This document shows positions 1 through 6,977 of a stretch of 16,354 nucleotides of DNA, in pieces. The stretch is taken from NCBI GenBank assembly GCA_021767525.1, contig JAASTF010000041.1, forward strand, positions 1 through 16,354, given 5' to 3'. The position numbers were made by a program, and so were the translations under genes. The notes below the pieces were generated by a model. The model did not search any database. It was not told where the DNA came from and saw nothing but the letters and a program-made list of their open reading frames with translations. The number at the start of each line of letters is the position of its first letter. Positions within the stretch are counted from its first letter, which is position 1. Source of the DNA: Paracoccaceae bacterium. Lineage in GTDB: Bacteria; Pseudomonadota; Alphaproteobacteria; Rhodobacterales; Rhodobacteraceae.

Positions 1-510
1 CCCGCCGCCGCCTGCGGTGGCCTTTATCATCACCGGAAAGCCGATTTTCCGCGCCTCGGCCAGCAACCGCGCCTCGGACTGGTCCTCGCCCTGGTAGCCC
101 GGCACGCAGGGCACGCCGGCCTGTTCCATCAGCGCCTTGGCGCCGGCCTTGTCGCCCATCGCGCGGATGGCCTGCGCATCGGGGCCGACGAAAACGATAC
201 CCGCGTCCATGCAGGCCTGGGCCAGTGCCGCGTTTTCAGCCAGAAACCCATAGCCCGGGTGGATCGCATCGGCGCCAGTCTGGCGCGCGGCGTCGATGAT
301 CGCGTCGATCCGCAGATACGACGCCGAGGGCGCGGCATCGCCGATGCACACCGCGCGGTCGGCGGCGCGCACATGCACGGCCCCGGCATCGGCGGTGGAA
401 TAGACGGCAACGGTGCCATAGCCCATCGCCCGCGCCGTGCGCATCACGCGTAGCGCGATTTCGCCCCGATTGGCGACGAGCAGTGTCTTGAAAGGTGTCG
501 GGTTGGTCAT
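1..510 (-). CDS. Acyl-CoA carboxylase biotin carboxylase (alpha) subunit, N-terminal part
   Basis: This is the first 170 residues of a biotin carboxylase subunit; the rest lies beyond the left edge. Such subunits carboxylate biotin using ATP and bicarbonate and pass the carboxyl group to the beta subunit encoded just upstream. The visible N-terminal domain has the family signature LVANRGEIALRVMR at residues 11-24, GYGFLAENA near residue 80, and the start of the ATP-grasp glycine loop (IKATAGGGG) in the last residues before the edge. The ATG at 510 is preceded by AAAGG about 8 nt upstream and lies 19 nt after the stop of the beta subunit, so the two are almost certainly co-transcribed and made in matched amounts. 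Whether it carries its own biotin carrier domain cannot be seen. Methylcrotonyl-, geranyl- and propionyl-CoA carboxylases share this domain, so the substrate must be judged from the beta subunit. Confidence 0.93.
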   Translation of the reverse strand, partial: MTNPTPFKTLLVANRGEIALRVMRTARAMGYGTVAVYSTADAGAVHVRAADRAVCIGDAAPSASYLRIDAIIDAARQTGADAIHPGYGFLAENAALAQACMDAGIVFVGPDAQAIRAMGDKAGAKALMEQAGVPCVPGYQGEDQSEARLLAEARKIGFPVMIKATAGGGG

Positions 511-529
511 GTCGGATACCTTTCAGCGG

Positions 530-2146
530 TCAGGGACGGGCCACGGCGAATTGGATCTTGTTGGGGCGGCGTGCCTCGGCCTCGCGGGCGATGGCCATCA
601 GTTCGATCATCACGGCGCGGGTGTCGCGCGGATCGATCACGCCGTCATCCAGCACCCGGGCCGAGGTGTAAAACGCATCCATCTGCCGGTCGAAATTCTG
701 CACGATCTTTGCCTTGAGCGCGTCAAGCTGCGCATGGTCCACCTCTTCGCCCAGCCGCGCGGCGCGGGCCTCTTGCACGACGGCCATGGTGCCCGCCGCC
801 TGTTCGCCCCCCATGACGGCAGTCTTGGCGTTGGGCCAGGAAAAGCAGAACCGCGGGTGAAAGCCCCGCCCGCACATGCCGTAATTACCCGCCCCGAAGG
901 ACGCGCCGCAGTAGATGGTGAATTGCGGCACGGTGGCATTGGTCACGGCCTGGATCATTTTCGAGCCGTGCTTGATGCTGCCCGCCTCTTCATAGCTTTT
1001 GCCGACGAGAAAGCCGGTGGTGTTGTTAAGATACAGGATCGGCGTTCCCGCCTGGCAGCAGGACTGGATGAAATGCGCGGCCTTTGCGGCGCCGTTGGGA
1101 TCGATCGGGCCGTTATTGGTGACGATCCCGATGGGCCACCCCGCGATCTTGGCGTTGCCGCACACCGTGGCGCCGCCATAGCGCGCGCCGAATTCGACGA
1201 AATCCGAGCCGTCGACCAGCCGGGCGATCACCTCTTTCATGTCGGCGGGCTGGCGGTAATCCATCGGCATCAGGCCCAGCAGCTCTTCGCTGTCATAGGC
1301 CGGCGGTTCAAAGCTGCGGGCGGGCTCGGGCGTGCCGTTCCAGTCGATATTGTCCAGGATCGCGCGCGCCAGGCCGATCGCCTCGCGGTCATCCTCGGCC
1401 AGGTAATCGCCCAGTCCGGAAATGCCGGTATGCATCTCGGCGCCGCCCAGTTCCTCCTCGGTGGCGATTTCGCCAGTGGCCGCCTTCAGCAACGGCGGCC
1501 CGGCCAGGAAGGCCCGGGTGCGGCCGCGCACCATGATGATGTAATCGGAAAGGCCCGTCTGATAGGCGCCCCCGGCGGTCGAACTGCCATGCGTGACCGT
1601 GACCACGGGCAAGCCCGCTGCCGAAAACCGCGCCAGGTTGCGAAACAGGTTGCCACCGCGCACGAAATCCTCGACCCGATAGGCCATCAGGTTGGCGCCC
1701 GCGCTTTCGACCAGCTGCACATAGGGCAGGTTGTTTTCCAGCGCGATTTCCTGCACGCGCAGCTGCTTGTCCAGGCCCATGGGTTGCAGCGCGCCGGCGG
1801 CGATGCCGCTGTCATTGGCCGCGATCATGCAGCGCACGCCCGAGATATACCCGATGCCCGCGATCACGCCGCCACCCGGCACCGATTTATCCAGCTCGGG
1901 CCGGTCCAGCCCATAACCCGCCAGCTTGGACAGCTCGATAAACGGGCGGCCCGGGTCCAACAACAGAGCGACCCGATCACGGGGCAGCAATTGGTGCCGC
2001 TTTTCGAAACGCGCACGCGACCGTTCCGAGGCGGTGCGGGTGCGCCCTTCGATCTCGGCCATCTGGTCCAGCAGGTCCAGCATGCCCTGGCGGTTGGCCT
2101 GAAACTGTTCCGAACCGGTCGCGACCGCGCTTTGGATCTTGGCCAT
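530..2146 (-). CDS. Acyl-CoA carboxylase carboxyltransferase (beta) subunit, MCC/GCC type
   Basis: A 538-residue carboxyltransferase subunit that moves the carboxyl group from carboxybiotin to an acyl-CoA. Both crotonase-like halves are present. The N half carries VESAGANLMAYR (147-157) and GGAYQTGLSDYIIMVRGR (192-209). The C half carries NNTTGFLVGKSYEEAG (374-389), KHGSKM and GASFGAGNYGMCGRGF (414-429). Length and the TTGFLVGK...KHGSKM block resemble methylcrotonyl-CoA and geranyl-CoA carboxylase beta subunits more than propionyl-CoA carboxylase; this is from memory of the families, not an alignment. An upstream in-frame ATG at 2194 exists, but ATG 2146 has GAGGG five nt before it and fits the family N-terminus, so I chose it. 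It lies 107 nt after dctM with an intercistronic hairpin between. The most likely role is carboxylation of an alpha,beta-unsaturated branched acyl-CoA; the exact substrate is unknown. Confidence 0.93.
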   Translation of the reverse strand: MAKIQSAVATGSEQFQANRQGMLDLLDQMAEIEGRTRTASERSRARFEKRHQLLPRDRVALLLDPGRPFIELSKLAGYGLDRPELDKSVPGGGVIAGIGYISGVRCMIAANDSGIAAGALQPMGLDKQLRVQEIALENNLPYVQLVESAGANLMAYRVEDFVRGGNLFRNLARFSAAGLPVVTVTHGSSTAGGAYQTGLSDYIIMVRGRTRAFLAGPPLLKAATGEIATEEELGGAEMHTGISGLGDYLAEDDREAIGLARAILDNIDWNGTPEPARSFEPPAYDSEELLGLMPMDYRQPADMKEVIARLVDGSDFVEFGARYGGATVCGNAKIAGWPIGIVTNNGPIDPNGAAKAAHFIQSCCQAGTPILYLNNTTGFLVGKSYEEAGSIKHGSKMIQAVTNATVPQFTIYCGASFGAGNYGMCGRGFHPRFCFSWPNAKTAVMGGEQAAGTMAVVQEARAARLGEEVDHAQLDALKAKIVQNFDRQMDAFYTSARVLDDGVIDPRDTRAVMIELMAIAREAEARRPNKIQFAVARP

Positions 2147-2174
2147 GGAAGCCCTCGTTCTTTTTTCGTTTCGG

Positions 2175-2196
2175 CCCTGGCGCGCTGGCGCCAAGG
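2175..2196 (-). promoter_or_regulatory. Intercistronic hairpin between dctM and the carboxylase
   Basis: Read on the minus strand, 9 bases (2196-2188) pair with 9 bases (2183-2175) around a 4-nt loop, with one G-U pair. No T-tract follows; the next bases are purine-rich (GAAACGAAAAAAG) and lead into the ribosome site of the beta subunit. It therefore does not look like a full terminator. Hairpins placed like this in polycistronic messages can protect upstream segments from 3'-5' decay or set expression ratios between gene pairs; that role is inference here. Confidence 0.4.
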
Positions 2197-2253
2197 CATT
2201 GAATTCTTAGTGTCATCCGCCCCGTTGGCAGACTTGCGCCGTGTCGCTGCCGC

Positions 2254-3546
2254 TTAGAAAAGCAGCCCCGGCAGGAACAGCGAAAGCCAGGGGATCGATG
2301 TCAGCAGGATGATCCGCACGATATCAGCGATCCAGAACGGCGTGACACCCCGAAAGATCGTCGTCGTCGCCACGTCCGGCAGGACCGAGCGCAGGACAAA
2401 GACGTTGATGCCGATGGGCGGGGTCAGCAGGCCGATCTCGACCGAAACCACCACGACGATGCCAAACCAGACCGGATCAAAGCCAAGCTCGACGATGATC
2501 GGAAAAAAGATCGGCACGGTCAGCAGGATCATCGACAGGCTTTCCAGCACGCAGCCCAGAACCAGGTAGATCAGCACGATGGCGGTAATCACCATCCAGG
2601 GCTGCACCTCTTGTCCGGTAACCCAGTTCAGGAAACTGGTGTGCATCCCGGTGTAGTTGATGAACTCGCTGAATATGGTGGCACCGATCAGCACCGCGAA
2701 CATGATGCCGCTGGTGCGCGCCGAATCCACCAACACCTCGACGAAGGCGCGCAGGTTCAGCGTGCGGCGCGCCAGGGCGAACAGAAAGCTGATCCCGGCG
2801 CCCACGCCGGCGGCCTCGGTCGGGGTGAAGAAGCCGCCATAGATGCCGCCGATCACCACCACGAACAGCGCCAGCACCGCCCAGACACCGCGCAATGCCA
2901 TCAGGCGCTCGCGCAGGGGCATCCTGGGGCCCGCCGGCCCCATGCCGGGATCGCGCCAGGTGACATAGCGCACCGCAACCAGGTATCCGAAAACGCCCAG
3001 CAGGCCGGGGATCATGCCGGCGGCGAACAACATCCCGATATTGGTTTCGGTGATAACCCCGTAAAGAATCAGGATGACGCTGGGCGGGATCAGGATACCC
3101 AGCGTGCCGCCCGCCGCGATCGAGCCGGTGGCCAGCCGGTCGTCATAGCCGAACTCGCGCATCGACGGCATCGCCACCTTGGCCATCGTGGCCGCCGTGG
3201 CCAGCGACGACCCGCACACCGCACTGAACCCGCCGCAGGCCACCACGGTGGCCAGCGCGATACCGCCGCGCAGATGGCCGAAAATCGCATAGGCCGCGGC
3301 ATAAAGCTCGCGCGAGATGCCGGCGCGGGTCAGAAAGTTGCCCATCAGCACGAACAGCGGGATCACCGAGAGGTAATAGTTCAGCAGGCTGGATTTGGTG
3401 GTCAGCGCCACCATCGCGAACGCCGGGCGCCATGATATCAGCATCCCGAAACCCACGAAGCCGACGATGCCCAGCGCAATGGCCAGCGGCACACGGGCGA
3501 AAATAAGGATAAAGGCGGCAGCAACGCCGATCAGTGCCTCGGTCAC
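2254..3546 (-). CDS. dctM: TRAP transporter large permease, DctM subunit
   Basis: A 430-residue, highly hydrophobic protein with about a dozen predicted membrane segments, the usual length for DctM. It forms the ion-coupled translocation channel of a tripartite ATP-independent periplasmic (TRAP) transporter in the inner membrane. Family-typical stretches include the N-terminal helix with FARVPLAIALGIVGF, GGFFTPTEAAGVGAG in the middle and LLTPPIGINVFVLRS near the C-terminus. The start is GTG at 3546, only 3 nt after the dctQ stop; no in-frame ATG lies nearby and the first helix begins right after it, so translation is probably coupled to dctQ. No strong Shine-Dalgarno precedes the GTG. Subunit identity is secure; the transported compound cannot be read from this subunit. 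Confidence 0.95.
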   Translation of the reverse strand: MTEALIGVAAAFILIFARVPLAIALGIVGFVGFGMLISWRPAFAMVALTTKSSLLNYYLSVIPLFVLMGNFLTRAGISRELYAAAYAIFGHLRGGIALATVVACGGFSAVCGSSLATAATMAKVAMPSMREFGYDDRLATGSIAAGGTLGILIPPSVILILYGVITETNIGMLFAAGMIPGLLGVFGYLVAVRYVTWRDPGMGPAGPRMPLRERLMALRGVWAVLALFVVVIGGIYGGFFTPTEAAGVGAGISFLFALARRTLNLRAFVEVLVDSARTSGIMFAVLIGATIFSEFINYTGMHTSFLNWVTGQEVQPWMVITAIVLIYLVLGCVLESLSMILLTVPIFFPIIVELGFDPVWFGIVVVVSVEIGLLTPPIGINVFVLRSVLPDVATTTIFRGVTPFWIADIVRIILLTSIPWLSLFLPGLLF

Positions 3547-3549
3547 GCG

Positions 3550-4053
3550 TCAGTCACTTTCATGGGGGGGTGCAATCGCGACAAGAAACGCCAGCGCAGA
3601 CAGGGCGAAAAATACCGAAACGGCATACAGAACAGGCGCCATCGGGATCTCCAAAAGCGGCGTCTGGCCGCCGAACCGGGCGGTCTTGTCGCCTTCGATC
3701 CAGACCCGCCACGCCACGAAGGCAAAGCTGACGGCGCCCAGCAGATCGGCCAGCCCCATCTGCCACCGGCGCAGGGCGCGCGGCACGAAGATGTCCAGAA
3801 CGTCGATCGTGGCATGCATGCCGCGCATCGCCAGCGACGGCAGGATCGCGGCGATGGTGCCCGCGACCAATAGTTCGGTCAGCTCGGTCGCGCCCGGCAG
3901 CGGCGCGTTGAAAAAGCTGCGCCCGACCACATCCGCGAAGGCCACGCACATCATGGCCATCAGGAACAGCGCGGCCAGCACGTCGCTTATCGTCACGACA
4001 AGGCGGGCAGGCGCAAGCGCGCCTGCCCATTTTCCGGCATTACTGCGTGGCAA
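3550..4053 (-). CDS. dctQ: TRAP transporter small permease, DctQ subunit
   Basis: A 167-residue membrane protein with four likely helices (about residues 19-40, 58-78, 95-118 and 135-162), the layout of DctQ, which partners DctM. The fragments FADVVGRSFFNAPLPGATEL and AMRGMHATIDVL match the family pattern of a polar loop after helix 1 followed by RGxHxxVD. The start is unusual. The reading frame has no ATG before residue 32, and the best start is TTG at 4053, which overlaps the end of dctP by 14 nt and has a strong AAGGTGGAGG ribosome site (4060-4069) with 6-nt spacing inside dctP. A GTG at 3996 is a weaker alternative that would clip the segment before helix 1. It is probably translated in coupling with dctP and dctM. 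Confidence 0.9.
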   Translation of the reverse strand: MPRSNAGKWAGALAPARLVVTISDVLAALFLMAMMCVAFADVVGRSFFNAPLPGATELTELLVAGTIAAILPSLAMRGMHATIDVLDIFVPRALRRWQMGLADLLGAVSFAFVAWRVWIEGDKTARFGGQTPLLEIPMAPVLYAVSVFFALSALAFLVAIAPPHESD

Positions 4054-5074
4054 GCTCGGCCTCCACCTTGGCGATCTCGGCGCGGAACTCAGCCAGCACC
4101 TCGGCGGCGTTTTCCAGCCCCGCGGCGTGCGCCTGCTCGATCCATGCCGCGTCGACGCCCGCCAGCCTGGTTTTCAGCTCGTCCACCATCGCGGCGGGCG
4201 CTTCGGTCACCTGGCCGCCGGCGTCGATGACCGATTGCTTGCCCTCTTCGTTCAGGCGGATGTAAAGCTGCCCGATCGAGGCCGGCATCACTTCGCCCGA
4301 CACGCTCCAGAACGCTTCGCGGTCGGCATCGGAAAGCTCGGCCAGGCGCTCTTCGTTCACCACGAAGGACACGCCCGTGCCGCTTAGCCCGCCGGGCGCC
4401 AGCAGCAGGTTCTTGATCGAGTCCTGCACCTTGAAGGTCTTGATGGTTTCCAGCGACGAGATCATGCCGTCGACCACCCCGGTCGAGATCAGCTCGTACA
4501 TCTCGCTGATCGGCTTGTTCACCGGCGCGCCGCCCAGATCGGCCACGATTTTCGAGCTGGTGGCATTGGGCACGCGGATTTTCAGGCCGGCGAACTTGTC
4601 GACCGAGTCGATCGGCCCCGGACCCGAGGCCAGGTTCATCGCGCCGACAGCGGCCTTGCCGATGGGAACGGCGTTTGCGTATTCGCCGAACTTGGCCAGG
4701 TGCTTTTCGTGGATGCGCCAATAGGCGATGGTGATCGCCTGCGCGCTGTCACCCAGGAACGGCAGCTCGACGATGCCGTTCACCTTGAACCGGCCGGGCG
4801 AATAGCCATCGACGATCAGCGCGATGTCCACCAGCCCGTCGCGGACCACTTCGAACTGCGTGGGCACGGTGCCGACGACCTTGGGCAGCACCTCGATCTT
4901 GACGCGGCCTTCAGTGACGCGCTCGACCTCGGCGGCCCAGGGCTCGCACACCTCGCTTGTCATCGGATGGGTGGCCGGAATCCAGCTGGAATACCTCAGG
5001 ACGGTTTCGGCCGAGGCCCAGGATGCGCCCAGGGCGAATGCAAGGGCCGCAGAGAATGCATAGGGCAGCTTCAT
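4040..5074 (-). CDS. dctP: TRAP transporter periplasmic substrate-binding protein, DctP family
   Basis: A 344-residue periplasmic receptor. Residues 1-22 are a Sec signal peptide (positive start, hydrophobic core, SWASA before Glu23). The mature part shows DctP-family features: TVLRYSSWIPATHP, GLVDIALIVDGYSPGRF and GLKIRVPN, where Arg167 aligns with the conserved arginine that grips the carboxylate of the ligand. An upstream in-frame ATG exists at 5101, but ATG 5074 has GGGAGGA about 4-5 nt before it and starts directly on the signal peptide, so it is preferred. It is the first gene of the dctPQM-carboxylase unit. The family binds mostly organic acids; with a carboxylase and acyl-CoA dehydrogenases nearby, the ligand is probably a carboxylic acid that is later made into a CoA ester. 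Confidence 0.94.
   Translation of the reverse strand: MKLPYAFSAALAFALGASWASAETVLRYSSWIPATHPMTSEVCEPWAAEVERVTEGRVKIEVLPKVVGTVPTQFEVVRDGLVDIALIVDGYSPGRFKVNGIVELPFLGDSAQAITIAYWRIHEKHLAKFGEYANAVPIGKAAVGAMNLASGPGPIDSVDKFAGLKIRVPNATSSKIVADLGGAPVNKPISEMYELISTGVVDGMISSLETIKTFKVQDSIKNLLLAPGGLSGTGVSFVVNEERLAELSDADREAFWSVSGEVMPASIGQLYIRLNEEGKQSVIDAGGQVTEAPAAMVDELKTRLAGVDAAWIEQAHAAGLENAAEVLAEFRAEIAKVEAELATQ
4060..4069 (-). promoter_or_regulatory. Ribosome binding site that fixes the dctQ TTG start
   Basis: Read on the minus strand the site is AAGGTGGAGG, ending 6 nt before TTG 4053 and lying within the last codons of dctP. Because dctQ has no nearby in-frame ATG, this strong site is the main argument for the TTG start. 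Confidence 0.6.
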
Positions 5075-5103
5075 CGGTTCCTCCCTGTCTATCCTGAGCA
5101 ACC

Positions 5104-5119
5104 GTCACATCGGTGCGAC
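5104..5119. promoter_or_regulatory. Imperfect inverted repeat upstream of dctP
   Basis: GTCACA-TCGG-TGCGAC is a 6+6 inverted repeat with one mismatch, centred about 37 bp before the dctP ATG, in the short gap after the regulator's terminator. Its place suits an operator for the transporter/carboxylase unit, perhaps for the AraC-type or GntR-type regulator in this window. No convincing -35/-10 pair was recognised beside it. The repeat is seen; the function is inference. Confidence 0.25.
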
Positions 5120-5165
5120 GCAGGGTCTTGTGCCGACACGTTGCGCGCGCCCGCGGGCCAGCGAT

Positions 5166-5193
5166 AAAAAACGCCGCCCCGTTCGGGACGGCG
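5166..5193 (-). terminator. Rho-independent terminator after the AraC-family gene
   Basis: On the minus strand CGCCGTCCC, loop GAAC, GGGGCGGCG form a 9-bp stem (one T-G pair) followed directly by six T (5171-5166). It starts about 30 nt after the regulator's stop codon and separates that gene from dctP, so dctP should have its own promoter between it and the terminator. Confidence 0.85.
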
Positions 5194-5222
5194 CGCTTGC
5201 GCATGGGACGGGCGTCAGGCGG

Positions 5223-6032
5223 TCAGGTGGCGCCCACGGCCGCCATGCCCGGGCTGCTGGCCACATACAGGTTTTGCGATCCAACCCGGATCGAGCGCGG
5301 TTTCAACCCGTAAGTCTTGCGGATCGAATGGCTGAAATGGCTGCTATCGGGATACCCCAGGCTTAGCGCCACATCGGTCAGGCTGCTGTCGTGATTGGCA
5401 TGCATCAGGAAACTGCGCGCGCGGTGCCAGACACGGTAATTCCGGAACGAAACGCCGGTCTGCTCTTTGAACAGGTGCAGGAACCGCGACGCGGACAAGC
5501 CGATGCTGTCGGCCAGGTCCGAGGCGAGAACCTGGTTTTCCAGGCTTTCGGCCTTCAGCGCGTCGATCACCGCGGCGATCCGGGAATCAAGGCGGCGCGC
5601 CATCAGCGTGCGGCCCAGAACCAGGCGATCGAACCCGTCGGCCGACATATCGCCATCGGGCGCGGCCTGGTGCAACAGCGGGGCGGCGGCGCGCATCCGG
5701 GTCACAAGGGCGGCCCGGTTTTCGGGGTCGCGCGCGGCGGCGATCAGCGCGTCGGCCTCGGCCGGGTCAAGGCGGTCGGGTTCGATCAGCACGTTAATGA
5801 TGACACCGCTTCGCGACCGGACCCGATGCGCCTGGTAGGGCGGCACGACGGCCAGATCGCATTGCCGCCACTGGCCCTCGGCATCTTGGATCTCGCACGC
5901 GCCCTCGGGCGCAAGATAGAAGGACAACGCGCCCAGCCGCCGCGATTTCATCCGATGCCCGATCAGCCCGTGATAGAAAACCCGGTCGTCAAGCACGAGC
6001 ATGTATTTGGTATCTGTGCCTTGCATGGTCAC
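5223..6032 (-). CDS. AraC-family transcriptional regulator
   Basis: A 269-residue regulator. The last 100 residues form the AraC/XylS double helix-turn-helix: LASDLADSIGLSASRFLHLF for the first unit and LTDVALSLGYPDSSHFSHSI followed by GLKPRSIR for the second. The N-terminal part looks like the cupin-type effector domain of the family (YLAPEGACEIQD, CDLAVVPPYQAHRV). I place the start at GTG 6032, which has GGGAGG with 5-nt spacing; ATG 6026 is two codons further in, and an upstream ATG at 6092 has no ribosome site, giving a 289-residue alternative. The gene lies just upstream of dctPQM and the carboxylase on the same strand but ends in its own terminator. It is a good candidate activator of that unit or of the divergent GST/BKACE genes; its ligand is unknown. 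Confidence 0.9.
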   Translation of the reverse strand: MTMQGTDTKYMLVLDDRVFYHGLIGHRMKSRRLGALSFYLAPEGACEIQDAEGQWRQCDLAVVPPYQAHRVRSRSGVIINVLIEPDRLDPAEADALIAAARDPENRAALVTRMRAAAPLLHQAAPDGDMSADGFDRLVLGRTLMARRLDSRIAAVIDALKAESLENQVLASDLADSIGLSASRFLHLFKEQTGVSFRNYRVWHRARSFLMHANHDSSLTDVALSLGYPDSSHFSHSIRKTYGLKPRSIRVGSQNLYVASSPGMAAVGAT

Positions 6033-6119
6033 GACTGCCTCCCACAGTTGGTTGACCGCTGGCGCGCCGTCTCCTCCGTCAGTGCGCCACATCGAGCACG
6101 CTATGGGGTGCCGCGCGCG

Positions 6120-6144
6120 AAATCAAGAAATCGTCTGATGATTT
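6120..6144. promoter_or_regulatory. Repeated AAATC elements in the divergent regulator/GST gap
   Basis: Two AAATC copies start 8 bp apart (6120 and 6128), and the second forms an inverted repeat with GATTT at 6140-6144 (AAATC-N7-GATTT). The patch is AT-rich within GC-rich DNA and lies between the AraC-family gene and the GST gene. AraC-type proteins often bind paired direct half-sites, so it could be an operator. The pattern is short and could be chance. Confidence 0.22.
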
Positions 6145-6247
6145 TGTCCGCCGAAAACATCGCGCGGCGCGATCCGGAACAGCGCATGGGCACAATTTCG
6201 CCGCCAGGTCCCGGTTTAGGCTGGCCCCAACGAACAGGAGGAAACGG

Positions 6248-6901
6248 ATGCTGACACTGTGGCATTGCGACGACGCGCGCTCGTTCCGGGCGCTTTGGTC
6301 GCTGGAAGAGCTTGGGCTGGACTACAGGCTTGAAATGTTGCCGTTTCCACCGCGCGTATTTCAAAAGGACTATCTTGGCGAAAACCCGCTGGGCACGATC
6401 CCGTTGCTGATCGACGGCGCCACGCGGATGACCGAATCCGCCGCGATTCCGCATTACCTGTCGACCGTTCACGGTGCGGGCCGCCTGGCCCGCGCGCCGG
6501 GCGATCCCGACTACGGCGCCTATCTGAACTGGCTGCATCACGGCGAGGCCACGCTGACCTTTCCGCAGACGCTGTTCATCCGCTACGCCATCCTCGAGCC
6601 GCCCGAGCGGCGCCAGCCGCAGGTGGCCGAGGATTACAAGGCATGGTTCCTGGCCCGGCTGCGCCTGGCCGAGCAGACCCTGTCGGACGGGCGGCCCGAC
6701 ATCCTGGGCACGGGGTTTTCCAATGCCGATATCTCGGTCGGCTATGCGATCCAGCTGGCGCTGACACTGGGGATGCGCGACGACCTGCCCCCACATGCAC
6801 TGGCCTGGTTCGAGGGGCTTAGCCAGCGCAAGGGTTTCACGCGTGCCAAGGCCGCGCAGGCCCGCGAAATGGCCGCCAAGGGCATCGCCAAGACGCTGTA
6901 G
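6248..6901 (+). CDS. Glutathione S-transferase-like protein
   Basis: A 217-residue cytosolic protein with the two-domain GST layout. Residues 1-80 form a thioredoxin-like domain with SLEELGLDY on helix 1, NPLGTIPLL containing the cis-proline loop that holds the glutathione backbone, and the MTESAAIPHYL strand-helix with the Glu-Ser pair that binds the gamma-glutamyl part. Residues from about 90 on are helical, with the FSNADISVGYAI N-capping box typical of GSTs. ATG 6248 has AGGAGGA 5 nt upstream. The gene is followed after 76 bp by the BKACE gene on the same strand. Its substrate is not known; GSTs in degradation clusters can open rings, isomerise or remove electrophiles. The catalytic Ser/Cys/Tyr is not certain; Cys7 and Ser12 are near the expected place. 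Confidence 0.88.
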   Translation: MLTLWHCDDARSFRALWSLEELGLDYRLEMLPFPPRVFQKDYLGENPLGTIPLLIDGATRMTESAAIPHYLSTVHGAGRLARAPGDPDYGAYLNWLHHGEATLTFPQTLFIRYAILEPPERRQPQVAEDYKAWFLARLRLAEQTLSDGRPDILGTGFSNADISVGYAIQLALTLGMRDDLPPHALAWFEGLSQRKGFTRAKAAQAREMAAKGIAKTL

Positions 6902-6977
6902 CGCAATCGCGCAAGCCCCGCCCGGGCCAGCCGCGTATCCCCTAAGGCAAGAAAATAGACAAACGACCGGAGCACAG

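Noticed and set aside
437..2257. A long open frame (about 600 codons) on the plus strand opposite the carboxylase beta gene.
   Set aside because: It is antisense to a gene with clear family motifs, has low-complexity Arg/Gly/His-rich content and no family features; such frames arise in GC-rich codon usage.
4038..4042. TAATG at the dctP stop as a start for dctQ.
   Set aside because: The ATG is in another frame and meets a stop after about 15 codons.
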